Assembly (NCBI GenBank): GCA_018823705.1
Contig: JAHJHP010000071.1
Span: 1 to 40,036 of the forward strand
Source: Candidatus Omnitrophota bacterium
GTDB lineage: Bacteria > Omnitrophota > Gorgyraeia > 2-01-FULL-45-10
Direction of reading: 5' to 3'
DNA: 40,036 nt
The position numbers and the translations under genes were made by a program. Below are positions 25,511 through 33,853 of the stretch, one piece after another (the stretch's first letter is position 1; every line of letters starts with the position of its first letter). The notes beneath the pieces were generated by a model that saw only the letters and a program-made list of their open reading frames with translations, did no database searches and was not told where the DNA came from.

Positions 25511-26656
25511 ATGATATACAAGAGAGCCAAAACTTGGTATATAGGTTATTCCGCTGGTGGTCACTGGGTGAGAGAGGCTATCGGGGAATCAAAAAAACTC
25601 GCTGAAGCAGTCCTTGGCAAGCGAAAGGCTGAGGTTAGGGAGGGCAGGTTTCTGAATATCAAGAAGAATGAAAAAATTAAGTTTGAGGATTTTTCCAAAA
25701 CTTTTATTGAGCTTCATTCGAAAGTTAACAAGAGACCGAGGGTTGCGAAAAGAGACGAACAGCTTATCAATCACCTTTCCAAGCACTTTTCTGGCAAATA
25801 TTTATATGAGATAATGCCCAGACAGATAGAAGAATATAAAAAAATCAGAAAAGAGACTAAGAAAAAAAACGGGAAGGAAATTGCTGTAGCGACCGTAAAC
25901 AGAGAATTGGCTTGTTTAAAGTGTATATTTAATAAAGCAATTGAATGGGGCAAGGCAGATGAGAACCCTGTCCGCAAGGTAAAACTGTTCAAAGAGAATA
26001 ACAAGAGAATCCGATATTTAGAAAAGGAGCAAATAAGACCATTTTTGGATGCGTGTGTGCCTCATTTGAAGTCAATAGTTATAGTTGCTCTACATACTGG
26101 TATGCGTAAATCAGAGATTTTTGGACTTAAATGGCAGAACATACATTTAGAGCGTGAGATAATATATATCCTTCAAACAAAGAGCGGAGAGCGACAGCAG
26201 GTGCCGATGAGTAACATCGTTCAGAAGACTCTGATAAGCGTTCCCAAACATCCTGATAGTGCATACATATTCTGCAATAAGGATGGACGCCCATATACTA
26301 ATGTGAGAAAATCTTTTGATGCGGCATTAAAAAAATGTGGTATAATTGATTTCCACTTCCACGATTTGAGGCATACTTTTGCGTCTCAGCTCGTGATGGC
26401 AGGGGTTGATATAAAGACCGTGCAAGAGCTGTTAAGGCATAAGTCTATTGAAATGACTATGAGATACGCTCACCTGTCACCAGACCACAAAAAGAAGGCA
26501 GTAGATATTTTAGGGCAGAGAATCAGCACAAATATCGCACAAACGCCCATAGCTGAAGAAGCGGGCACAATAGAAGATTTAGCTAACTCTTTGAAACAAG
26601 CGGAGTTAGCAGCGTTAAGCCCATGTAGCTCAGTTGGTAGAGCAGCGGTTTCGTAA
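25511..26656 (+). CDS. Tyrosine site-specific integrase
   Basis: ALHTGMRKSEIFGLKW, HDLRHTFASQLVMAGVDIKTVQELLRHKSIEMTMRYAHL; last codons and stop lie within the tRNA-Thr gene. Confidence 0.95.
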   Translation: MIYKRAKTWYIGYSAGGHWVREAIGESKKLAEAVLGKRKAEVREGRFLNIKKNEKIKFEDFSKTFIELHSKVNKRPRVAKRDEQLINHLSKHFSGKYLYEIMPRQIEEYKKIRKETKKKNGKEIAVATVNRELACLKCIFNKAIEWGKADENPVRKVKLFKENNKRIRYLEKEQIRPFLDACVPHLKSIVIVALHTGMRKSEIFGLKWQNIHLEREIIYILQTKSGERQQVPMSNIVQKTLISVPKHPDSAYIFCNKDGRPYTNVRKSFDAALKKCGIIDFHFHDLRHTFASQLVMAGVDIKTVQELLRHKSIEMTMRYAHLSPDHKKKAVDILGQRISTNIAQTPIAEEAGTIEDLANSLKQAELAALSPCSSVGRAAVS

Positions 26657-26694
26657 ACCGCAGGTCGTCCGTTCAAGTCGGACCGTGGGCTCCA
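26619..26694 (+). tRNA. tRNA-Thr (anticodon CGT), CCA encoded; its first 38 nt form attR
   Basis: Cloverleaf: acceptor gcccatg/cgtgggc, anticodon arm gcggtttCGTaaaccgc, T-arm gtccgttcaagtcggac, Tcca end. Confidence 0.95.
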
Positions 26695-26737
26695 GATTAC
26701 ATGTAAGTGGTTCCCCCGCCGGGCGCACTTCGTGCTT

Positions 26738-26777
26738 GGCGGGGTCCCGCCCCGAGTGAGACAGATGGCGGGGGAGT
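26738..26777. repeat. 40-bp G/C-rich dispersed repeat, right-flank copy
   Basis: ggcggggtcccgccccgagtgagacagatggcgggggagt, 35/40 with 551-590. Confidence 0.7.
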
Positions 26778-26911
26778 CCACTCGTGGGCTCCATTCTGCT
26801 TCGCCCTTCAACGCGTAATTTGAGGTAGGGCTTCGCAGGAATAAATTCCTTCGAAACTCTATCATTGTCAGTCATCTGAAGAGCGAAGAAGAACTTCGTA
26901 GGAGTCCGTTA

Positions 26912-28189
26912 TTGGCCCGTTTCAGAGAAGTATTATCCAACCGTAACTTCCTCTTCTTGTGGCTGGGGCAGCTCGTCTCTAATTTCGGCGACCGCCTTAA
27001 CCAGATGGCTCTCGTCGCGCTCGTTTATCAGAGCCACCCCGGTTCCGAAGTCGCTCTCGCGAAACTCATATCCTTCACAATAATACCCGTATTTATAGTC
27101 GGCCCGATAGCCGGCGTTTGGGTCGACAGGCTCGACCGGAGGAACGTGATGATTATATCTGACGTTCTGCGGGGAGCTCTCGTTTTTACTATCCCGCTAT
27201 TCATAGTGGCGAAACAGATCCTGCCTATATACCTCGTCATATTCCTGACATTCTCCATTTCGCGCTTCTTCATCTCATCGAAGATGGCGATAATACCGGA
27301 TCTTGTCACCAGAGACAAGCTGCTGGTGGCCAACACGCTTCAGGATACGACGCATCTGATAGGCAACGTAGTGGGCTTATTGGTCGCGGGCTTCATAGTG
27401 AATATAAGATACGTGGGCGCGATAGGCGGGTTTTACATCGATAGCGCCACATTCTTTGTATCGGCCGCGCTGATCGCGATGATCGTGATGAAGAACGGCA
27501 GGACTCACGGCGTGAGAGAGGATCTGAAGGTGTCCACCGAGGCGTTGAAGAGTTCCCTGAAGACGTCGATGGTGCATGAGATGAAAGAAGGGCTGAGGCT
27601 TTTGACGAGGTACAGTAATATGCGTTTTGTGATGTATGTCTCTTCTTTGCTGCTGTCCGGCATGGGCGCTATTTCGTGCATCATCATAATCTTTGTACAA
27701 AATGCGTTCGGGACGTCGACCAGGCATCTTGGATTCCTCGGAACGTATCTCATATGCGGCCTATTTTTAGGCACTGTCTTATACGGCAAATTTGGGCAGA
27801 AGGCGGAGAAGAGAAGTGTTATAAATTTGAGCTTCGCGCTCACGGGCATTTCGATAATAGCTTTTTCAATAGCGGTCAATAACTATCCGAATATATTTCT
27901 CGCGGGAATCAGTGCGGGGTTTCTTGGTATGATGGTCAGCCCGATAATGGTCTCGATTAACACCCTCACGCATGAGACGATACCCGAAGAAGCGAGGGGA
28001 AGGATCTTCAGTTCACTGGAGGGAATAATACATCTGGCGTTCCTGGTATTCATGTTCATAGCCGCGTATGCGGCAAAATTTATAGACAGGTTCTGGATAC
28101 TGGTTTCGGTAGGGGTGATATTCGCAATATGCGGCGCCGTAGGTATGCTGATCAGGCCTAAATCCGAAGGAAATCCTACTTGCTCTTAG
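26912..28189 (+). CDS. MFS transporter
   Basis: FLFLWLGQLVSNFGDRLNQMALVALVY, GVWVDRLDRRNVMIISD; ~12 TM segments. Confidence 0.85.
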   Translation: MARFREVLSNRNFLFLWLGQLVSNFGDRLNQMALVALVYQSHPGSEVALAKLISFTIIPVFIVGPIAGVWVDRLDRRNVMIISDVLRGALVFTIPLFIVAKQILPIYLVIFLTFSISRFFISSKMAIIPDLVTRDKLLVANTLQDTTHLIGNVVGLLVAGFIVNIRYVGAIGGFYIDSATFFVSAALIAMIVMKNGRTHGVREDLKVSTEALKSSLKTSMVHEMKEGLRLLTRYSNMRFVMYVSSLLLSGMGAISCIIIIFVQNAFGTSTRHLGFLGTYLICGLFLGTVLYGKFGQKAEKRSVINLSFALTGISIIAFSIAVNNYPNIFLAGISAGFLGMMVSPIMVSINTLTHETIPEEARGRIFSSLEGIIHLAFLVFMFIAAYAAKFIDRFWILVSVGVIFAICGAVGMLIRPKSEGNPTCS

Positions 28190-28349
28190 ACCTGCAAACC
28201 TTATCAGATGCCTTATCCAGGCATGTTTTGTAGTAGTTACAGATCGGGCAGCAGATATTCTCCGTGCCTTTTTCTCCCCTGTACCACTTTGTCTCGCATG
28301 TCCAGTAGACGTGACACGTCTCGCAACAATTGATCTTGATATGTGTCAT
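28176..28349 (-). CDS. Small Cys-rich (zinc-ribbon-like) protein, 57 aa
   Basis: MTHIKINCCETCHVYWTCETKWYRGEKGTENICCPICNYYKTCLDKASDKVCRSKSK*; not in ORF track. Confidence 0.6.
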   Translation of the reverse strand: MTHIKINCCETCHVYWTCETKWYRGEKGTENICCPICNYYKTCLDKASDKVCRSKSK

Positions 28350-28451
28350 TTCTTAAACCTCCTGCTACTAAACTACAGCATATGCCCGGAATTGTCAATA
28401 CCTATCAGCGGTGGTGTTGACAATTTGCGTCAATAATGTATAATGATTTTT

Positions 28452-29798
28452 ATGCAATATAGATTTCGGGGCGGAGTTCACCCACTTACATTCAAGAGTC
28501 TCGCCTCAGACAAACTTATTAAAAGATCGTTCATCCCCAAGAGAGTCGTGCTTCCGCTTTCGCAGCATACCGGATCACCGGCGCAGGCCGTGGTCTCTGT
28601 AGGCGATAGAGTAAACGTCGGGGACCTCGTCGCAAAACCCTCAGGCCATATCTCGGCCGCTGTCCATGCTTCTATAGCCGGTAAAATTACAAAAATTGCC
28701 CATTTTCCCACATATAATCAGGCCAGGGTGCTTTCAATTGTGATCGAACCCGAGGGAGGTGAAGACCAGGATTTCAAGCCTAAGCCGGATCGGAACATAG
28801 ACCCCATACCCAAAGAAGAGTTCCTCGGGATTATACGCGATGCCGGCGTGGTGGGCCTTGGCGGCGCTGGATTCCCGGCCGACGTAAAGCTATCTCCACC
28901 GGCCAACAAGCCCGTCGATACCGTAATATTGAACGGCGCGGAATGCGAGCCGTATCTCACCTGCGACCACCGTCTTATGCTGGAGAAGACGCAGGAGATA
29001 TTAACGGGCCTCGATATAATAGTGAAGATCCTGGGGGCAAAGCATGCCTACATAGCGATAGAGAAGAATAAACTCTCGGCCATTTACGCCATGGAGAAGG
29101 CGCTGAAGTTAAACAGCCTGGAGCGCCGCGCCGGGCCGGGTAGGCTCGGAAGCGTGAAACCTAAGCTCATAGCGCTTGATGAAAAATATCCGCAGGGCGC
29201 GGAGAAACAGATCATCAAGGTCATCCTGAACAGGATCGTGCCCGCCGGCGGACTTCCGATGGACGTGGGATGCGTCGCCAATAATGTGGGCACCGCATAT
29301 GCCATATATGAAGCCGTCTATTTCGGAAAACCGCTCTTTGAGAGGGCCATCACGATAACCGGTTCGTGCGTTAGAGAGCCGGTAAATACGTGGGTCAGGA
29401 TGGGGACCATGCTGAGCGACATGAAGGATATTTTCGGCGGGTTTACGAAAGAACCAAAGAAGATTATAATGGGCGGCCCGATGATGGGGTTTGCCCAATA
29501 TTCGATGGACACTCCCATATCAAAAGGCGTGAGCGGCGTCGTATTTCTGACAGAAGAAGAGATAGATGCCCATAAGGAGAGTGTCTGTATAAGGTGCGGC
29601 CGTTGTGTGGACGCCTGCCCGATAGGGCTGGTCCCTACGACGCTGATGTACAGAGTGAAGGGAGAGAACTTCCCGGAGGCCAAGAGCCTCGGGATAGCGA
29701 ATTGTTACGAATGCGGCGCTTGCGCTTACATATGCCCGGCCAAGATACCGCTATTAGATTACATGAAATTCGGTAAAGCAAAGATCCAGACAATTTAG
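28452..29798 (+). CDS. rnfC: Rnf electron transport complex subunit C
   Basis: FRGGVHP, GGAGFPADVKL, NGAECEPYLTCD, two 4Fe-4S motifs. Confidence 0.95.
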   Translation: MQYRFRGGVHPLTFKSLASDKLIKRSFIPKRVVLPLSQHTGSPAQAVVSVGDRVNVGDLVAKPSGHISAAVHASIAGKITKIAHFPTYNQARVLSIVIEPEGGEDQDFKPKPDRNIDPIPKEEFLGIIRDAGVVGLGGAGFPADVKLSPPANKPVDTVILNGAECEPYLTCDHRLMLEKTQEILTGLDIIVKILGAKHAYIAIEKNKLSAIYAMEKALKLNSLERRAGPGRLGSVKPKLIALDEKYPQGAEKQIIKVILNRIVPAGGLPMDVGCVANNVGTAYAIYEAVYFGKPLFERAITITGSCVREPVNTWVRMGTMLSDMKDIFGGFTKEPKKIIMGGPMMGFAQYSMDTPISKGVSGVVFLTEEEIDAHKESVCIRCGRCVDACPIGLVPTTLMYRVKGENFPEAKSLGIANCYECGACAYICPAKIPLLDYMKFGKAKIQTI

Positions 29799-29808
29799 GG
29801 ATTTCAAG

Positions 29809-30768
29809 ATGAGTGAAGCACTTGTAGTATCGATCGGGCCGCACATAAAAGACAAGGTGTCGACAAAACGCATCATGTGGGCGGTGACGTTTGCGCTTCT
29901 TCCTGCCGGCATAGCCGGAGTATTCATATTCGGGATCAATTCTTTATTCGTGATAATCGCCGGTATCGTTGCCGCAGTCGTTACTGAAGCTCTTATGCTT
30001 GCCGTCAGGAAGAAAGATATCGGCGCTGTGTGGGACGGGAGCGCGGTGCTTACGGGCCTGTTGCTGGCGTATAATCTGCCGCCGCAGTCGCCCCTATGGA
30101 TGCCGGTGGCCGGGTCCTTTTTCGCTATAGCGATAGGAAAACAGGTCTTTGGCGGGCTTGGCCATAATATCTTCAATCCGGCGCTCGTCGGCAGGGCGTT
30201 TCTCATGATATCGTGGCCCGTGTATATGACTACGTGGCAGAATCCGGGATGGAAAGTCGACGCGGTAACGGGCGCTACGCCTCTGGCGCTGTGTAAAGAG
30301 GGCCAGGCCATTGTCATGAAAGGCGTCTCCTATTGGGATCTCTTCATCGGACAGAGGGGAGGCTGTATCGGAGAGGTCTGCGTTATTGCTCTCCTGGCCG
30401 GAGCGGCTTACCTTCTGGTAAAAAAATATATTACCTGGCACATACCGTCGACTTATATCGCCACGGTCGCTGTGATGAGCTGGGCGTTTAACGGTAAGGC
30501 CGGGCTATTTACGGGCGATGCGCTCTTCTTTACGCTGGCCGGCGGCTTGATACTGGGCGCGTTCTTCATGGCTACGGACTATGTGACGAGCCCCTTAAGC
30601 CCGCGCGGCAAGGTGATCTTCGGCGTAGGCTGCGGACTGCTGACATTTTTAATAAGGAAATTCTCCGGATATCCCGAAGGTGTTTCGTACGCGATCCTCA
30701 TAATGAATTCGATCACGCCGATAATAGACAGATACACGTTCCCAAAATGGTTCGGGGCTCCCCGATGA
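29809..30768 (+). CDS. rnfD: Rnf complex subunit D
   Basis: VDAVTGATPLA flavinylation-type motif; multiple TMs; syntenic. Confidence 0.93.
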   Translation: MSEALVVSIGPHIKDKVSTKRIMWAVTFALLPAGIAGVFIFGINSLFVIIAGIVAAVVTEALMLAVRKKDIGAVWDGSAVLTGLLLAYNLPPQSPLWMPVAGSFFAIAIGKQVFGGLGHNIFNPALVGRAFLMISWPVYMTTWQNPGWKVDAVTGATPLALCKEGQAIVMKGVSYWDLFIGQRGGCIGEVCVIALLAGAAYLLVKKYITWHIPSTYIATVAVMSWAFNGKAGLFTGDALFFTLAGGLILGAFFMATDYVTSPLSPRGKVIFGVGCGLLTFLIRKFSGYPEGVSYAILIMNSITPIIDRYTFPKWFGAPR

Positions 30769-31307
30769 ATCAGATGACGAAGTTTGGCCTTATGCTTGGG
30801 ATAATATGCCTCGCGGCAACGCTCGTCCTGGCATTCACTTATGAAGTGACGAGGCCCATAATCGCCGCCGCGCTGTATCGTGAAGAGCAGGAAGCGCTTA
30901 AGGCTATAATGCCGGAGGCCGACTTATTCAAACCCGGCACGGTAGGGGATATAAAATATTTTGAGGCGATGAACGGGCCGGCGCTCGTCGGATATTGTCT
31001 TAAGGTCACAGGCTCGGGTTACGGCGGTTATATGCATATTATCGTGGGTATAGATACAGGCGGGGTGATAAAGGGCCTGCGGATCCTGCAGCATATGGAA
31101 ACGCCGGGCCTCGGTTCCAAGATAAATGAAATACGCCTGGGGGAGAGCGAGCCATATTTTCTGAAACAATTTATAGGCAAGAATGCCAGGACTATATCGG
31201 TGGGAAACGGCATCGACGCGATAACGGGAGCTACGATATCTTCGAAGGCCGTTACCGACGCCATAAATAAGACGGTAACCGAGTTCATGGAGAAAATGCG
31301 ACAGTGA
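30765..31307 (+). CDS. rnfG: Rnf complex subunit G
   Basis: GIDAITGATISSKAVTDAI FMN motif; start overlapping rnfD stop. Confidence 0.92.
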   Translation: MNQMTKFGLMLGIICLAATLVLAFTYEVTRPIIAAALYREEQEALKAIMPEADLFKPGTVGDIKYFEAMNGPALVGYCLKVTGSGYGGYMHIIVGIDTGGVIKGLRILQHMETPGLGSKINEIRLGESEPYFLKQFIGKNARTISVGNGIDAITGATISSKAVTDAINKTVTEFMEKMRQ

Positions 31308-31900
31308 AGATGATGGGTGAATTTGTAAAAGGCCTTTGGAGGGAGAATCCCACATTCAGGATCGTCCTGGGGCTCTGTCCGACGCTCGCGGTGTCGACGA
31401 GCGTGTCGAACGGCATAGGAATGGGAGTGGCCGCCACGTTCGTTCTGGTCGGCTCGAACATCTTCGTATCGTTGATCAGAGGTATCGTGCCGGAGAAGGT
31501 ACGGATACCGTGCTTCATAGTAATTATCGCGACGTTTGTGACGATAGTCGACCTCTTAATGAAGGCCTACGCTCCGGCCCTATCGCGCTCTTTGGGCATG
31601 TTTGTCCCGCTCATAGTCGTAAATTGCATGGTGCTGGGCCGCGCGGAGGCTTTCGCGTCAAAGGCGCCGCCGTTTAAATCGATATTAGACGCGCTCGGGA
31701 TGGGAATAGGGTTCACGTGGGCGCTCATTCTTATCTCGGCGATAAGAGAATCGCTGGGAAACGGCACTATTCTCGGGATCACTATAAGCAGGAGTTTTGA
31801 GCCGCCGCTATTCATGATACTGGCTCCCGGCGCGCTTCTCACTATAGGTATATTGATAGCGCTCATAAATTATCTGACGATGAAATGGAAGGCGAAATAA
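31304..31900 (+). CDS. rnfE: Rnf complex subunit E
   Basis: NPTFRIVLGLCPTLAVSTSVSNGIGMG; syntenic. Confidence 0.93.
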   Translation: MKMMGEFVKGLWRENPTFRIVLGLCPTLAVSTSVSNGIGMGVAATFVLVGSNIFVSLIRGIVPEKVRIPCFIVIIATFVTIVDLLMKAYAPALSRSLGMFVPLIVVNCMVLGRAEAFASKAPPFKSILDALGMGIGFTWALILISAIRESLGNGTILGITISRSFEPPLFMILAPGALLTIGILIALINYLTMKWKAK

Positions 31901-31901
31901 G

Positions 31902-32510
31902 ATGGACCTCTCCACTTATATAACGATAATAATCAGCACGATCTTCATAAACAATTTCATACTCTCCCGCTTTCTGGGGCTATGTTCGTTTATCGGCGTC
32001 TCGAAGAATACGCTGCCGTCCGTCTCGATGGGCCTGGCAGTGACGTTCGTCACTACGATGGCCTCGATCATCACGTGGCTGATATATAATTACATCCTGC
32101 TGCCATATAACCTGGAGTATCTCAGGACCTTAAGCTTTATCCTGGTGATAGCGTCGTTCGTTCAGTTCGCCGAAATCGTCATACAGAAGAAAGCTCCCGC
32201 CCTATATAAGGTATTCGGCATATATCTGCCGCTGATAACGGTAAACTGCGCGGTCTTCGGCGCGGCAGTGTTGAATACGGACGTATTCTTTCTGCACGGG
32301 CATGCCGTGCCGGGAAGTTTTATGAAATCTCTTATACAGGGATTCGGCGCGGGGGCCGGATTTACACTCGCCATGCTTATCATGTCGGGGATAAGGGAGC
32401 GCCTGGAATACGCGGATGTTCCGCGCAGCATGAAGGACATTCCGATAACGTTTATTATAGCGAGCCTTATGTCGATGGCATTTCTGGGCTTCAGCGGGTT
32501 CAAGATATGA
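31902..32510 (+). CDS. rnfA: Rnf complex subunit A
   Basis: NNFILSRFLGLCSFIGVSKN; syntenic. Confidence 0.93.
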   Translation: MDLSTYITIIISTIFINNFILSRFLGLCSFIGVSKNTLPSVSMGLAVTFVTTMASIITWLIYNYILLPYNLEYLRTLSFILVIASFVQFAEIVIQKKAPALYKVFGIYLPLITVNCAVFGAAVLNTDVFFLHGHAVPGSFMKSLIQGFGAGAGFTLAMLIMSGIRERLEYADVPRSMKDIPITFIIASLMSMAFLGFSGFKI

Positions 32511-33298
32511 TAATGCGCATACTCACGCCGGTGCTGGCTATGGCGGCGCTCGGGCTTATCTTCGGAGTGGGACTGGCGTATACCCTTAAAATATTCGGGA
32601 TCAAACTCGACCCGAAGATGTTTAAGCTGATCTCTATGCTTCCCGGGTCAAATTGCGGAGCGTGCGGAAAGGCCGGATGCGCCGGGTTTGCCGAAGCGCT
32701 TGCCAGGGGAGAGGCCACCCCTTCCGGATGTGTCGTCAGCAGTGAAGAGGCGCGCAGATCGATAGACCTGTTTTTAGGGATCGACTATGAAGTCAGGACG
32801 AAGACGATCGCGGCGTTTCTCTGTAACGGCGGCATTAGGGCAAAGAATAAGTATTTCTACCGGGGCATAAAGAGCTGTAAGGCGGCCACTCTCTTATTCG
32901 GAGGCTACAAGGCCTGTAGTTTCGGGTGTCTGGGCCTGGGTGACTGCGTCCGGGAATGCCCGTTCCATGCTATAACGATCGGCGTCGATGGCCTTCCCGT
33001 AGTCGACCCCAAAAAATGCAATTCTTGCGGAAAATGCATGAAGGCCTGTCCGAAGAGCTTATATGTACTCTTGCCGGAGAAGTGCTATTATGTAAAGTGC
33101 AGATCCAAAGACACCGGCGCGCAAACGGCCAGGGCGTGCAGTTCCGGATGCATAGCCTGTATGAAATGCGAAAAAGCTTGCCCGTCCGGAGCCGTCAAGG
33201 TAGAATCTAACCTGTCAAAAATAGATATGGGTAAATGTAAATATATAGGCAGATGCGTTGAGGTCTGCCCGACAAAAGTAATAGCGAAGAGAGGATAG
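32507..33298 (+). CDS. rnfB: Rnf complex subunit B
   Basis: LPGSNCGACGKAGCAGFAEAL and ferredoxin clusters. Confidence 0.94.
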   Translation: MIMRILTPVLAMAALGLIFGVGLAYTLKIFGIKLDPKMFKLISMLPGSNCGACGKAGCAGFAEALARGEATPSGCVVSSEEARRSIDLFLGIDYEVRTKTIAAFLCNGGIRAKNKYFYRGIKSCKAATLLFGGYKACSFGCLGLGDCVRECPFHAITIGVDGLPVVDPKKCNSCGKCMKACPKSLYVLLPEKCYYVKCRSKDTGAQTARACSSGCIACMKCEKACPSGAVKVESNLSKIDMGKCKYIGRCVEVCPTKVIAKRG

Positions 33299-33302
33299 AG
33301 AA

Positions 33303-33617
33303 ATGCTGGAGATAACGCCTGAGAATTTTGATAAAGAAGTGTTGAAGTCCGATAAATTGGTCCTCGTAGATTTTTGGGCGCCATGGTGCATGCCGTGCAA
33401 GATGCTTACGCCTACGGTGGAGAAGCTCGCGGAGGAGCTTAAAGGCGAAGTCAGTATTTCAAAGTGCAATGTCGATGACAGCCCGGAGCTTGCTACCGAT
33501 CTCTCCGTCCTGAATATACCGTCTCTTGTGCTGTTCAAAAACGGCGAAGAGGTCGCCCGCATGGTAGGAGTCAATTCTAAAACAGCGATCGAATCGAAGA
33601 TAAGATCGTTCATGTAA
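33303..33617 (+). CDS. Thioredoxin (active site WCMPC)
   Basis: LVDFWAPWCMPCKMLTPTVEKLA. Confidence 0.93.
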   Translation: MLEITPENFDKEVLKSDKLVLVDFWAPWCMPCKMLTPTVEKLAEELKGEVSISKCNVDDSPELATDLSVLNIPSLVLFKNGEEVARMVGVNSKTAIESKIRSFM

Positions 33618-33652
33618 CAGTTCAGTTACCGGAAGGAACTCGACGGTAGAGC

Positions 33653-33794
33653 CGTCATTGCGAGGAAGCCGTGGTTAGCCTATATGCTGACGAAGCCTGC
33701 CTACCTGCAGGCAACGACAGTTGGCAGGCAGGCAATCTCTTTTTTAGATTGCTTCGTCGGAAAGAGTCTATCGACATCCTTCTCGCAATGACGA
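33653..33794. repeat. 142-bp imperfect inverted-repeat element (MITE/REP-like)
   Basis: Ends cgtcattgcgag/ctcgcaatgacg; internal gacgaagc/gcttcgtc and gcctgcc/ggcaggc arms. Confidence 0.75.
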
Positions 33795-33853
33795 AGTTCT
33801 TCCAGAATTGGGCTATTGGCTACATATATCCTACCTAAAGAGGGTATTAAAAG

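Larger units (their letters stand above)
674..26656 (+). mobile_element. Integrative element in a tRNA-Thr gene (integrase, Xis-like HTH, primase-helicase, regulators, defence and secreted-protein cargo)
   Basis: Perfect 38-bp direct repeats at 674-711 and 26619-26656; integrase at the right boundary; nearly all genes on + strand. Confidence 0.9.

Noticed and set aside
29390-29776. Alternative-frame + strand ORFs inside rnfC (29390-29575, 29594-29776)
   Set aside because: Out-of-frame translations within a strongly conserved gene; Arg-rich, no motifs.
28443-33298. Unusual gene order in the rnf cluster
   Set aside because: rnfCDGEAB is a commonly seen order; all subunits appear intact, so ordinary.
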